Assembly (NCBI RefSeq): GCF_000347775.1
Contig: NZ_APAT01000013.1
Span: forward strand, 248,001 to 312,000
Direction of reading: 5' to 3'
DNA: 64,000 bases
Source: Marinobacter santoriniensis NKSG1
Lineage (GTDB): Bacteria > Pseudomonadota > Gammaproteobacteria > Pseudomonadales > Oleiphilaceae
The position numbers were made by a program, and so were the translations under genes. The notes beneath the pieces were generated by a model. The model searched no databases, was not told the origin of the DNA, and worked only from the letters and a program-made list of their open reading frames with translations. Numbering within the stretch: position 1 is the stretch's first letter; each line of letters opens with the position of its first letter. Shown one piece after another: positions 8,991 through 17,397 of the stretch.

Positions 8991-9908
8991 TCAGGCCGTT
9001 GTTCCCCGCCGCAAGGCGTCTTCCAGCGCGGTTTGCAGCTCCGGAAATTCAAATCGGAACCCTTCGTCGGAAAGTCTGTAGGGGATTGCCCTCTGTCCGG
9101 TAAGCAGAAGTCCTGCCATCTCTCCCAGTGCCAGTTTCAGTGCCATTGCCGGCGCAGGAAAGGGGGTGGGGCGATGCAATACCTTGCCCAGTGTTGCGGT
9201 AAATTCCCGATTGGTTACCGGGTCAGGACTGACAACGTTGTAAGCGCCGGAAGCGCTGGCGTGGTCCAGCATCCAGATCAGCGCGTTAACGACATCGGCT
9301 CGGTGCACCCACGGCATATATTGTGTTCCGCTGCCAAGACGCCCACCCAGGCCGAAACGGAAGGGCGGAACCATCCGCTGTAAAAAGCCTCCGCCCGGTC
9401 CAACGACAAGACCTGTGCGCGACACACAAACGCGTACGCCAAGATCCCGCGCGGCTCCTGCCGCATTCTCCCAGTCCCGGCAGAGCTGATGGGTGAATTC
9501 ATCCCGGGGCTGCGTGTCTTCGTTGACAGTGTGGTCCCCCTGATCGCCGTAAAAGCCGACAGCAGACCCCGAGACAAGAACCTCCGGTGATTTGGACCAG
9601 CTCTGCATGACCTGGACGAGCGTCTCAGTCAACGCTATGCGGCTATCGCGCAGGGCCTGCTTCCTGGCCGCCGTCCACCGCTTCTCTGCAATGCCCTCTC
9701 CGGCCAGGTTAATGACGGCACTGAATCCCTGGTGATCTCTCAGTTCGGTCAGGTTGGAAACACATTGAACGCGGCCGCAGACCGCCTTCACGGTTTCCGG
9801 CGCCTGGCGACTGAGTATCGTCAGGGTATCGCCCCGTTCGAGCAGTTGCCGACACAGTTCCCGGCCGATGAAACCGGTACCACCGGTGATCAGAATGTTC
9901 TTTGACAT
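8991..9908 (-). CDS. TIGR01777-family SDR epimerase (YfcH-like)
   Basis: This is an extended short-chain dehydrogenase/epimerase of 305 residues, similar to E. coli YfcH and eukaryotic SDR39U1. The nucleotide-binding motif is ITGGTGFIGREL at residues 6-17. NLAGEGIAEKRW and the active-site-like SGSAVGFYG follow, then the family's C-terminal DUF1731-like region. The substrate of this family is unknown. A strong ribosome binding site (AAAGGAGG on the minus strand) precedes the ATG. The next gene upstream on the same strand, the CbiX-like one, ends 27 bases before this start, so the two are probably cotranscribed. Confidence 0.88.
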   Translation of the reverse strand: MSKNILITGGTGFIGRELCRQLLERGDTLTILSRQAPETVKAVCGRVQCVSNLTELRDHQGFSAVINLAGEGIAEKRWTAARKQALRDSRIALTETLVQVMQSWSKSPEVLVSGSAVGFYGDQGDHTVNEDTQPRDEFTHQLCRDWENAAGAARDLGVRVCVSRTGLVVGPGGGFLQRMVPPFRFGLGGRLGSGTQYMPWVHRADVVNALIWMLDHASASGAYNVVSPDPVTNREFTATLGKVLHRPTPFPAPAMALKLALGEMAGLLLTGQRAIPYRLSDEGFRFEFPELQTALEDALRRGTTA

Positions 9909-9935
9909 GACGTCGAGCCTCCTTTGCGGTTGGCA

Positions 9936-10322
9936 TTACCCGACTGATGCTTCGGTTGTCTGCAGTTGCAGCGTCACAACGTCCTTTATCGCTTCTGCCA
10001 GCAGCGGATTTTCTCCGATGGCTGGCGCCAGGGAGACACGCACCGCGTATTCCTCTTCGAGAGCGGCAATCATTTCGGGAACGTCCCGTCTGAGGTGCCT
10101 TCCGGCCGCCAGAAACAACGGAACCACGGTGAAAGACTCTGCGCCTGCGGCAACGCCCTCAGCGATAACTTGTTGCAATGAAGGCTGTGCCAGTTCCATG
10201 TAGGCAATGCGTGCGCCGGGCACGGCCTCAAGTGTGGGTTTGGCCAGTTGCTCGAAGGTGTCACACCAGCGTTGATCGCTGCTTCCATGGGCCAGGAGAA
10301 CGATGCGAGGGGCTTGCTTCAT
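9936..10322 (-). CDS. Short CbiX/SirB-type sirohydrochlorin chelatase
   Basis: The 128-residue protein is the half-size form of the CbiX family, which inserts metal into sirohydrochlorin for siroheme or cobalamin. The N-terminal LLAHGSSDQRW carries the first metal-binding histidine. The PLFLAAGRHLRRDVPEM stretch carries the second. Half-size members act as homodimers. No siroheme or B12 genes are next to it, so the metal and pathway cannot be inferred from context. The start ATG is the first one in the frame. Confidence 0.85.
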   Translation of the reverse strand: MKQAPRIVLLAHGSSDQRWCDTFEQLAKPTLEAVPGARIAYMELAQPSLQQVIAEGVAAGAESFTVVPLFLAAGRHLRRDVPEMIAALEEEYAVRVSLAPAIGENPLLAEAIKDVVTLQLQTTEASVG

Positions 10323-10428
10323 GGATGCTCCGGTTTAATCGGTGGTTGGCAATTCCCCGTATAACTGCCAGATTGAGCGATTCGGGCCTTTTATGCCTTC
10401 ACCATAGCAGGGTACGGAGTACGGATGA

Positions 10429-11031
10429 ATGTTCGATTGGAGTGAGATTCTGGATTTCTGGTTTGGCGAACTCGATGATCAGGGGCTGCCTGATCGGCTT
10501 CACCGTGATCGTTGGTTCCGGTCTGATCGAAAGTTTGATCAGGAGATTCGGAGGCGTTTTCTTTCCATGGTGCTCTTTGCCTCGGAGAACGGACTGGAAC
10601 ACTGGCGCGCCCGCCCCGGCGGTGCCCTGGCAGAAATAATTATGCTGGATCAGTTTTCCCGGAATATCTTTCGCGGAGCGGCGCTGGCCTTTGACCAGGA
10701 CCGGCTTGCCAGAAAGCTTTGCCACCAGGCGATGCGGAAGGGGCAGGACATGAGTCTGCCACCGGTCCAGCGAGCGTTTCTTTATATGCCCCTGCAACAT
10801 TCCGAACGTGCGGAAGATCAGGAGCTTTCGGTTGAGCGCTACAAGCAGTTGGCGGCAACGACGTCCGGCCCGCTGGGTGAATTCATGAAAAGTTTTCTCG
10901 AGTCGGCCTCCGTTCACCGCGAGATCATCCAGAAGTTTCGCCGGTTCCCCCATCGAAACCGGGCGCTTGGACGAACCTCGACCCCTGAAGAGTTGGCGTA
11001 CCTTGAAAGCGGTCGCACGTTTGGTCAGTGA
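10429..11031 (+). CDS. DUF924 family protein
   Basis: This 200-residue, mainly helical soluble protein belongs to the DUF924 family. Recognisable motifs are ILDFWFGELDD, WFRSDRKFDQEI, IMLDQFSRNIFRG, PPVQRAFLYMPLQHSE and the C-terminal FPHRNRALGRTST. The family resembles tetratricopeptide-type helical folds, and its function is not established. GGAG at 10415-10418 lies 10 bases before the ATG. An ATG at 10425 in another frame terminates after six codons and was rejected as the start. Confidence 0.85.
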   Translation: MFDWSEILDFWFGELDDQGLPDRLHRDRWFRSDRKFDQEIRRRFLSMVLFASENGLEHWRARPGGALAEIIMLDQFSRNIFRGAALAFDQDRLARKLCHQAMRKGQDMSLPPVQRAFLYMPLQHSERAEDQELSVERYKQLAATTSGPLGEFMKSFLESASVHREIIQKFRRFPHRNRALGRTSTPEELAYLESGRTFGQ

Positions 11032-11181
11032 TTCCTCGATTTTGTTACCAAAATGTATAAAAAGTGTACAGCGTGACCGGGTTGGCTACGAACACTGGTA
11101 GAATGCGGCACAGTTTAACCTCAACTTTTACGATCTTTATGAGTGCTTGCCGTGTCTTCCGGCAGCCAGTGGTGATGATTG

Positions 11182-11904
11182 ATGCAATCCTTGAGCCTCA
11201 AGGCGTGTATGGGCCTGGTCCTGCCGCTGTTCCTTTTGGTTTCCACACCTGCCGGTGCGCAGGGTTTCGATAACAATCTCGTTCAACGTCTTGCGGGCGC
11301 TGCTCCCGGTATTGATCGTCAGGTGCTCTCCAAGGCTGTCCGGGCGGCCCATTGCGCTGTCGCAAGTGGTGTCAAGGAGCCCGCCCGGTTGGCGGTTATC
11401 GATTTTTCTCTGCCTTCAAATCGAAAACGCATGTGGATTTTTGATATCCGGTCGGGGGAGCTCTTGTTGAAGGACCTTGTGGCACACGGAAAGGCCTCGG
11501 GCATGACCCGATCCACCTCCTTCTCCAATGTGGAAGGCAGTCACAAGTCCAGCCTGGGTCTGTTCCGGGCCAGCGAGACCTACTATGGCAAACACGGTTA
11601 TTCCCTGCGTCTGGACGGGCTGGAGCGAGGAGTGAATGATCAGGCCAGGGACCGTGCAATCGTTATACACGGTGCCGGCTATGTCAGTGAACGCTGGGTT
11701 CAGAAGTACGGTCGAATTGGCCGCAGTTTCGGGTGTCCGGCGGTGGATAACAAGGTGATTGAGGAAGTGGTGGATGATCTGAAAGGGGGGCAGCTGGTCT
11801 TCAAATATTACCCGGATCAGGATTGGTTACAGACCAGTGAGTTTTTGCATTGCGATGATTCCCGGATGGCGTCTTCCTCCACAAGCGACGGTGGCCAGAG
11901 CTGA
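11182..11904 (+). CDS. Exported L,D-transpeptidase catalytic domain protein
   Basis: The product (240 residues from the ATG; a TTG lies one codon earlier) has a signal peptide ending near STPAGAQ and a YkuD_2-type murein L,D-transpeptidase domain. The catalytic region is visible as AIVIHGAGYV (histidine) and GRSFGCPAV (cysteine nucleophile). SSLGLF and YYGKHGYSLRLDG are family motifs. Enzymes of this family form 3-3 crosslinks or attach proteins to peptidoglycan in the periplasm, but the specific role here is unknown. It stands alone; a run of inverted repeats lies upstream at 11040-11070. Confidence 0.85.
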   Translation: MQSLSLKACMGLVLPLFLLVSTPAGAQGFDNNLVQRLAGAAPGIDRQVLSKAVRAAHCAVASGVKEPARLAVIDFSLPSNRKRMWIFDIRSGELLLKDLVAHGKASGMTRSTSFSNVEGSHKSSLGLFRASETYYGKHGYSLRLDGLERGVNDQARDRAIVIHGAGYVSERWVQKYGRIGRSFGCPAVDNKVIEEVVDDLKGGQLVFKYYPDQDWLQTSEFLHCDDSRMASSSTSDGGQS

Positions 11905-11976
11905 GCTGGCTTTTCAATAACTTGGCTGGTTTCCGGGTGCCAGAATAGCTTTGGGTAAAAAATTGGGAAAAAGAGG

Positions 11977-12004
11977 TTGACGGAGGGATTCTGATCCGTA
12001 GAAT
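11977..12004 (+). promoter_or_regulatory. Sigma-70 promoter of tRNA-Gly
   Basis: TTGACG at 11977-11982 and TAGAAT at 11999-12004 are separated by 16 bases and lie 33 bases before the tRNA. Confidence 0.7.
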
Positions 12005-12036
12005 ACGCCTCCGTTGACGCATCAAGCGTTGGCCAC

Positions 12037-12112
12037 GCGGGAATAGCTCAGTTGGTAGAGCACAACCTTGCCAAGGTTGGGGTCGCGAGTTCGAATCTCG
12101 TTTCCCGCTCCA
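12037..12112 (+). tRNA. tRNA-Gly (GCC anticodon)
   Basis: A 76-base cloverleaf with acceptor stem GCGGGAA/TTCCCGC, anticodon arm CAACC-TTGCCAA-GGTTG (anticodon GCC), T loop GTTCGAATC and an encoded CCA end. Confidence 0.97.
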
Positions 12113-12121
12113 GATTTCGAA

Positions 12122-12151
12122 AACCCGGCTTGTTTCAAGCCGGGTTTTTTT
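12122..12151 (+). terminator. Rho-independent terminator after tRNA-Gly
   Basis: An 11-base-pair stem, AACCCGGCTTG pairing with CAAGCCGGGTT around a TTT loop, runs into a T tract. It starts 10 bases after the tRNA. Confidence 0.92.
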
Positions 12152-12242
12152 GTTTCCGGGCCGGCAAGCTGACAGCGCCCCGGTTCCCTCTCGGTTATAC
12201 TCTTCGGCCGTGCCAGCCAATTACGCCAAGGAGCCGCGCCCG

Positions 12243-13043
12243 ATGAAAATCCACTCGCTATTCGTATACCCAGTCAAATCCCTTGCCGGCGTATCGGTCG
12301 AACATTTTGAGATGGACGATTTCGGGCCTCGGGGAGATCGTCGTTGGATGATTGTTGACGATGATGGAGTCTTTGTTACCCAGCGGCGTCATCCTGAACT
12401 GGCATTGGTGGGAGCCCACCTGGAAGATCAGCAGGTGGAAATCAGTATCCCCGGAGAGGGTCGCTTCAGGTTGATGCCCACGTCGGCCGCAATTCGGGTC
12501 CAGGTCTGGAGAGACTGGCCAGAGGCCCTGGTTGGAGAACAGAGTGCCAATGAGGCGTTGAGTCGTTTCTGTGGAGTCTCGCTCCGGTTGGTGTACATGT
12601 CTGACGACAGCTTCCGTCGTGTGGATCCTGCCCGGGTTCCGGACAACCGGCGCGTCAGTTTTGCCGATGGTTTTCCCTTCCTGATCACCAGCCTCGGCTC
12701 ACTCGAGGAGCTGAACAGTAGGCTGGAGACGCCGGTGGACATACGGCGTTTTCGACCGAACATCGTCATAGAGGGCGCACGTCCCTGGGCAGAGGATGGC
12801 TGGCGGGAGCTGATGATCAACGAGCAGCCGTTCCGGCTGGTCAAACCCTGTTCGCGCTGCGTTATGACAACGGTTGATCCGGATACCGGAATAAAGGACC
12901 CCTCTGTTCAGCCTTTACGGACATTGACGAGCTATCGTCGCACCGACGATGGCGTCATTTTCGGAATGAACGCGATACACGACCGGCCCGGCAAGCTTCG
13001 AGTCGGCGACGCAGTCACTATTGTCAAATCGGAGAATGATTGA
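12243..13043 (+). CDS. MOSC domain protein (YcbX-like)
   Basis: The 266-residue protein has an N-terminal MOSC beta-barrel domain (YPVKSLAGVSVE, GPRGDRRWMIVD) and the C-terminal MOSC domain with the conserved cysteine in KPCSRCVMTTVDPDTG. MOSC proteins handle sulfur or reduce N-hydroxylated compounds through the molybdenum cofactor. Unlike E. coli YcbX, it ends without a ferredoxin domain. The ATG at 12243 is preceded by AAGGAG at 12228-12233. A longer frame back to 12150 would start inside the tRNA terminator and was rejected. Its stop overlaps the start of uup. Confidence 0.87.
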   Translation: MKIHSLFVYPVKSLAGVSVEHFEMDDFGPRGDRRWMIVDDDGVFVTQRRHPELALVGAHLEDQQVEISIPGEGRFRLMPTSAAIRVQVWRDWPEALVGEQSANEALSRFCGVSLRLVYMSDDSFRRVDPARVPDNRRVSFADGFPFLITSLGSLEELNSRLETPVDIRRFRPNIVIEGARPWAEDGWRELMINEQPFRLVKPCSRCVMTTVDPDTGIKDPSVQPLRTLTSYRRTDDGVIFGMNAIHDRPGKLRVGDAVTIVKSEND

Positions 13044-14989
13044 ACGTGCCTTTGCTGACCCTGGATTCCATATCCCTTGCCTACGGAATGCACCCGCTGC
13101 TGGACGACGCCTCGCTGATCATGGAAGCGGGTGAGCGGGTGTGTCTGCTGGGCCGTAACGGTGAGGGCAAGTCCACCTTGCTCAGGATTGTGAGTGGCGA
13201 AATCACGCCTGACAGCGGTACCGTGCGGCTGGATGATGGCGCCATTCTGGCCGTGCTCCCCCAGAACCTGCCGTCGGATGACGATCGCCGGGCCTACGAC
13301 GTTGTATCCGGTGCCTTTCCGGAAACCGGTGAATTGCTCTCGGAATATCACCGACTGTCGCAGCAGGCGGACGAATCGTCCCTGGAGGCCCTGATGAAAG
13401 TTCAGGAGCGGCTTGAGGCGTTGGATGGCTGGATGCTCGACCAGAAAGTCACCACCATTCTGGGACAATACGGTATCGATCCGGATCGACGCCTGAACAC
13501 GCTCTCTGGTGGGTGGCAGCGGCGGGTTCTTCTGGCCCGGGCGCTGGTGGCGGAGCCGGACATCCTGTTGCTGGACGAGCCAACCAACCACCTGGACGTG
13601 CCGGCAATTGCCTGGCTCGAGGATGCGCTTTCCCAGTTCCGTGGAGCCATGCTGTTTGTCAGCCATGATCGCGCGTTCATTCGCCGCATGGCGACGCGGA
13701 TTGTGGAGCTCGACCGGGGTAAACTGGTGAGTTTTGCGGCCACCTACGACCGTTATCTGGACCTCAAGGAAAAGGCCCTGGCGGAAGAAGAGCGCCAGAA
13801 CGCCCTGTTCGACAAGCGCCTCAAGCAGGAAGAAGCCTGGATAAGACAGGGTATCAAGGCGCGGCGGACCCGCAACATGGGGCGGGTGAGGGCGTTGAAG
13901 GCAATGCGGGAAGAGCATCGTCAGCGTCGAGTCCGTGGGGGCACGGCCAGTTTCTCCGTCGAGCAGGCGGACCGGTCCGGCAAGCTGGTAGTAGAAACCG
14001 CCAACGCCGGCTTTCATTACCCGGATGGCACGGCGGTCATCCGCGACATGAACCTGACGATCCTCCGGGGTGACAAGATCGGCCTTGTGGGTGAAAACGG
14101 TACCGGAAAAACCACTCTCGTTCGGCTGTTGCTGGGAGACCTGGCTACGACAGAGGGAAGTATTCGACGGGGTACCCGTCTTGAAGTGGCCTATTTCGAT
14201 CAGCTTCGGGGTGAACTCGATCTTGAGCGGAATGCTCTCGATAACCTGTCGGAAGGGCGCGAGTTCATTGATATCAATGGTCAGAGCAAGCACGTCCTGG
14301 GTTACCTTCAGGAGTTTTTGTTTACGCCCGAGAGGGCCCGGTCCCCCGTTCGGGTGTTTTCGGGTGGAGAGCGGGCACGTTTGCTGCTCGCCAAGCTGTT
14401 CAGTAAACCGGCCAATATTCTGGTACTTGATGAGCCCACCAACGACCTTGACGTCGAAACCCTTGAACTGCTGGAAGAGCAATTGGCCGAATTTCAGGGT
14501 ACGGTCATTGTGATCAGTCACGACCGGGAGTTCCTGGACAACGTGGTTACCGAGACGGTTTTCCTGGACGGGACGGGCAGGGTCCGGGAATACGTGGGCG
14601 GTTATTCCGATTGGCGCCATCAGGGAGGCCGTTTTCCTTCTGAGCTCGGCGGAAACCGACCGGATAAACAGGATAAGCACGAAAAGCCGGCAAGTTCGGT
14701 AGGGAATGAGCAGTCTTCTGGAGCATCGGCATCCGTCGAGTCTTCCGGTAAAAAGAAGCCTGCCAAATTGAGTTACAAGCTGAAACTTGAGTTGGACCAA
14801 CTTCCGGGCAAAATTGAGACACTGGAACAGGAAGTTGCTGATTTGCAGGATACAATTTCAGACGCGAATTTTTATTCAGGCCCACCCGATGATGTCGCGG
14901 CCACTCTGCAGAAACTGACGGACACGGAGGCCCGTCTGGAGCAGGCTATCGAGCGGTGGATGGAGCTGGAAGAACAGGCGAATCAATGA
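13040..14989 (+). CDS. uup: ABC-F ATPase Uup
   Basis: Uup is a soluble, duplicated ABC ATPase of the ABC-F group, associated with ribosomes and with precise transposon excision and DNA repair. Two nucleotide-binding domains are complete: Walker A GRNGEGKST with LSGGWQRR and LLLDEPTNHLD, then GENGTGKTT with FSGGERAR and LVLDEPTNDLD. The C-terminal 100 residues form the Uup coiled coil (YKLKLELDQLPGKIETLEQE). The start is TTG at 13040, overlapping the stop of the MOSC gene, with GGAG 5 bases upstream; a GTG at 13046 is the alternative. The stop overlaps the next gene as ATGA. Confidence 0.93.
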   Translation: MNVPLLTLDSISLAYGMHPLLDDASLIMEAGERVCLLGRNGEGKSTLLRIVSGEITPDSGTVRLDDGAILAVLPQNLPSDDDRRAYDVVSGAFPETGELLSEYHRLSQQADESSLEALMKVQERLEALDGWMLDQKVTTILGQYGIDPDRRLNTLSGGWQRRVLLARALVAEPDILLLDEPTNHLDVPAIAWLEDALSQFRGAMLFVSHDRAFIRRMATRIVELDRGKLVSFAATYDRYLDLKEKALAEEERQNALFDKRLKQEEAWIRQGIKARRTRNMGRVRALKAMREEHRQRRVRGGTASFSVEQADRSGKLVVETANAGFHYPDGTAVIRDMNLTILRGDKIGLVGENGTGKTTLVRLLLGDLATTEGSIRRGTRLEVAYFDQLRGELDLERNALDNLSEGREFIDINGQSKHVLGYLQEFLFTPERARSPVRVFSGGERARLLLAKLFSKPANILVLDEPTNDLDVETLELLEEQLAEFQGTVIVISHDREFLDNVVTETVFLDGTGRVREYVGGYSDWRHQGGRFPSELGGNRPDKQDKHEKPASSVGNEQSSGASASVESSGKKKPAKLSYKLKLELDQLPGKIETLEQEVADLQDTISDANFYSGPPDDVAATLQKLTDTEARLEQAIERWMELEEQANQ

Positions 14990-15648
14990 ACGTTACCTAT
15001 GATTTTCGATTTGAAGACGGGCGGCAGGTTGAGTTCAGGGTCACTGACCAGCCCGCGAGGGTGACCGGAAAGGTCCCTGCGTGGGTGAAGCTGGAACACT
15101 GTCAATGCAGTAATTGTCCGCTCAAGCGCGAGAGTTCGCCGGAATGCCCGGCAGCCCTGGAAATCCTCCCGGTGGTGGAGGCCTTCCAGGCAGAAGATGC
15201 CTATCAGAAGGTCGATGTGAGGGTGACTGACGATCGCCGGGATTACCACAAACAAACGGCGCTGGAGGAAGCACTGCGTTCGTTGTTGGGGCTTAAAATG
15301 GCGACCAGTGGGTGTCCTGTGCTTGCGGAGCTCAAGTCGATGGCGGTCCATCATCTGCCGTTTGCCAGCAGTGATGAATTTATCATGCGCAGCGTATCGC
15401 ACTATCTGCTGGAGCAATATTTTGTAAAGCGCAATCATGGCGAGCCGGACTGGGAGCTGAAAGGGCTGGTCGAACGAAACCAGCGGCTGCAACTGGTAAA
15501 CCAGGCCCTCTGGCAAAGAATTCATTCGGTGTGCAAGGGCGACAGCAACCTGAAAGCGTTGCTCAATTTCTTCTCGATGGCCTCAAGCGTGAGTTTTTCC
15601 CTGGAGAGTCAGCTGAGGAAGCTCGAAGCAAAAATGAAGGGGGAATGA
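14986..15648 (+). CDS. Unknown protein with four-cysteine cluster, coupled to uup
   Basis: I do not recognise this 220-residue protein with confidence. Near residues 38-53 it has a cysteine cluster, C-x-C-x2-C-x9-C (EHCQCSNCPLKRESSPEC), suggesting a bound metal. Further C-terminal are TALEEALRSLLGLKMATSGCPVL, a histidine-containing stretch (MAVHHLPFASSDEFIMRS) and a helical C-terminus. There is no signal peptide or membrane segment, so it should be cytoplasmic. Its ATG overlaps the uup stop (ATGA), which implies translational coupling; a longer frame back to 14956 lies wholly inside uup. A hairpin follows the stop immediately. Confidence 0.75.
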   Translation: MNVTYDFRFEDGRQVEFRVTDQPARVTGKVPAWVKLEHCQCSNCPLKRESSPECPAALEILPVVEAFQAEDAYQKVDVRVTDDRRDYHKQTALEEALRSLLGLKMATSGCPVLAELKSMAVHHLPFASSDEFIMRSVSHYLLEQYFVKRNHGEPDWELKGLVERNQRLQLVNQALWQRIHSVCKGDSNLKALLNFFSMASSVSFSLESQLRKLEAKMKGE

Positions 15649-15668
15649 GGCGGTCTGGAAAGACCGCC
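15649..15668. terminator. Hairpin between convergent genes, possible terminator
   Basis: GGCGGTCT-GGAA-AGACCGCC forms an 8-base-pair stem with a GGAA tetraloop between the convergent unknown gene and the universal stress gene. Neither side has a strong T tract, so termination strength is uncertain. Confidence 0.5.
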
Positions 15669-15682
15669 CCGGTGCCTGAGGA

Positions 15683-16114
15683 TCAGTGAATCCTGACGGC
15701 GAGTACGTCGCATTCGGTACCGTGAAGAACGCCGTTGGCCGTTGAGCCCAGCAGCAGCTGGAAGCCTTTACGTCCATGGCTGCCGACTATGACCAGATCG
15801 GCATTGTGCTCCTTGGCCAGTCGATGGATCTCCGATTCCGGGCGACCGACGGTCACAATCTGTTGATCCTTTGCAACGCCATACTGATCGCCGTATTTAC
15901 CGAGCTCCTCTCGGGCGGCCTTGTCGAGTTGATCCTGCAGCTCGGTCAGGTCCATTGGAATATCCCCGCCATAAGCGTAACCCACCGGTTCAACAACATG
16001 GACGAGAACCAGTTCCGCACCGTGGGCACTACACACTGCCTTTGCCTTCTCAAGAACCTGCGGGGCTTCTTCGGTGAGATCAATGGCAACAAGCATTTTC
16101 TGATAGGCGGACAT
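15683..16114 (-). CDS. Universal stress protein (UspA family)
   Basis: A single-domain Usp of 143 residues. It starts MSAYQKMLVAIDLTEEAP with the usual aspartate on the first strand. It has the ATP-binding motif G-x2-G-x9-G-S (GSHGRKGFQLLLGSTANG) near the C-terminus and ends in DVLAVR. The family responds to starvation and stress. A clear ribosome binding site (AAGGAG) precedes the ATG on the minus strand. It is monocistronic, with its own upstream gap of 142 bases. Confidence 0.92.
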   Translation of the reverse strand: MSAYQKMLVAIDLTEEAPQVLEKAKAVCSAHGAELVLVHVVEPVGYAYGGDIPMDLTELQDQLDKAAREELGKYGDQYGVAKDQQIVTVGRPESEIHRLAKEHNADLVIVGSHGRKGFQLLLGSTANGVLHGTECDVLAVRIH

Positions 16115-16256
16115 CGCATTACTCCTTAGGGTTCAGCGTATAGGGGAATAGTAGCCTAAATTTTAGAACAACAGTGTAGTGCCAAAGTGACAGGCATCAA
16201 GAACGGGAGGGAAACAGGCCGACGCTGACAGATGAAGCGCCGGCCGGAATACGGCG

Positions 16257-17078
16257 TTAGCCGTTGGCTTTCTGAAGGAGTTCGATGGTCTTGGCAAGAT
16301 GCTTCAGGATGCCCTTCGAATAGCGGTCAATCACGAAGCTGACGTTGTTTTCGTTGTAATTGACGTAAGAGCCACGGATGAACTGCCATTTGGTGCTGAT
16401 GTTGTCCAACTGGTCCTTGAGCTCTCCCTGTGCCGGGCCCTTCCGGACCGTCGCGAATAGCGCATCAAAATCGCGCGCCTGTTCATCAAGCGGTTTCTCG
16501 GAGGAGGAGCCCTGGAATGTCTGGGCGACGGAGGAATTTGTCCTTGCCGAGTATTTGGCCATCATCTGCGCCATTTTGACGGCCGCCATACGTGCCGCTT
16601 CAATCCGGCCGTTGGTATCCGTCTGGGTGCTGTCCTGGGCGACTTTATACAGGTCCGTGGCCTTGTTGCTCATGGCAACAGCCTGGTTGGCCATGTCGGA
16701 GACCAGGCGCAGATCGGGATATCCCTCTTTGCGAACAACGTTGATATTTTCCCGCATCAGGGATTTGAACTTGTCGAACTCCTGATTCAGTGACTCGATC
16801 TGATCTTTTGATAACACCCCGCCGGTGCTCTCGCTGACGGCGTTCATGGCATCATTTGCGGCGTTGATGCCTGCGACAATTTCGTTCAGGGTGTCGGTGG
16901 ATCCAGATGCGCTGAAACGGTAGAACGCATCCAGGGCCATATAATTGCTGATCCGGAAACTGTGGAGGTCGGAGAGGAAGGCGCTCGTATTCTCCTGGGC
17001 CCTGGCGCTGAGGGATGTGATGGCCAGGACAACAAGGGCCAGGGCAAGGGATCGAAACCGCAAGCGGGCATCATTCAT
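16257..17078 (-). CDS. Exported helical protein of unknown function
   Basis: The 273-residue product has a signal peptide (residues 1-27, ending SLSARAQ). The mature part is almost entirely alpha-helical, rich in Ala, Ser, Asn and Met. The C-terminal 50 residues (KWQFIRGSYVNYNENN, then a helix with HLAKTIELLQ) recall the periplasmic four-helix sensor modules of PilJ or NarX-type proteins. No membrane anchor or cytoplasmic domain follows, so it would be a free periplasmic protein. The resemblance is weak, and I assign no function. It is divergent from fadBA. Confidence 0.7.
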   Translation of the reverse strand: MNDARLRFRSLALALVVLAITSLSARAQENTSAFLSDLHSFRISNYMALDAFYRFSASGSTDTLNEIVAGINAANDAMNAVSESTGGVLSKDQIESLNQEFDKFKSLMRENINVVRKEGYPDLRLVSDMANQAVAMSNKATDLYKVAQDSTQTDTNGRIEAARMAAVKMAQMMAKYSARTNSSVAQTFQGSSSEKPLDEQARDFDALFATVRKGPAQGELKDQLDNISTKWQFIRGSYVNYNENNVSFVIDRYSKGILKHLAKTIELLQKANG

Positions 17079-17210
17079 CGGATATTTCTCCGTAATACAG
17101 TTTTATTATTGTCGACCAAAGTCGCAATTCGAAGGTAAAGTAACTGCACCAACCAATCAAGCGGTTTTCCGAAGGTTCGGAGTCTAAATTGCAAAGAACT
17201 TTGAAATCTA

Positions 17211-17226
17211 TGTGACAAAGTTCACG
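17211..17226. promoter_or_regulatory. CRP/Vfr-like binding site
   Basis: TGTGA-CAAAGT-TCACG matches the CRP consensus TGTGA-N6-TCACA at 9 of 10 bases. It lies 133 bases upstream of the minus-strand exported protein gene and about 285 bases upstream of fadB. Confidence 0.45.
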
Positions 17227-17379
17227 GTTTTTCTTCAAGACCCACTATATGTCCCTGAAATTCATAACGTCTTGATGGTTTCGGCCCTCAGTTGTTGCTT
17301 CGAGCGAGAACTTTTGGGGCGGCCAGACAAGAAACAAATTGACAAACGCTCGGTTTTTTTTCATCGTGTGCCCTCACGA

Positions 17380-17397
17380 TTCAAACGACTGTATGAA
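17380..17397. promoter_or_regulatory. Possible fatty-acid regulator operator (PsrA/FadR-like)
   Basis: TTCAAAC-GACT-GTATGAA is an inverted repeat with 6 of 7 matching pairs. It resembles the PsrA motif of pseudomonads (CAAAC, short spacer, GTTTG), with one mismatch. It lies 113 bases before the fadB start, where a repressor lifted by long-chain acyl-CoA would be expected. No regulator gene is nearby, so the assignment is an inference. Confidence 0.4.

Noticed and set aside
11040..11070. Inverted repeats TTTTG-TTAC-CAAAA and TGTA-N9-TACA upstream of the L,D-transpeptidase gene
   Set aside because: They are short and AT-rich and could occur by chance; no regulator or promoter element could be tied to them.
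12932..14800. 622-codon minus-strand frame opposite uup
   Set aside because: Antisense shadow of a certain gene; no domain, signal or ribosome binding site of its own.
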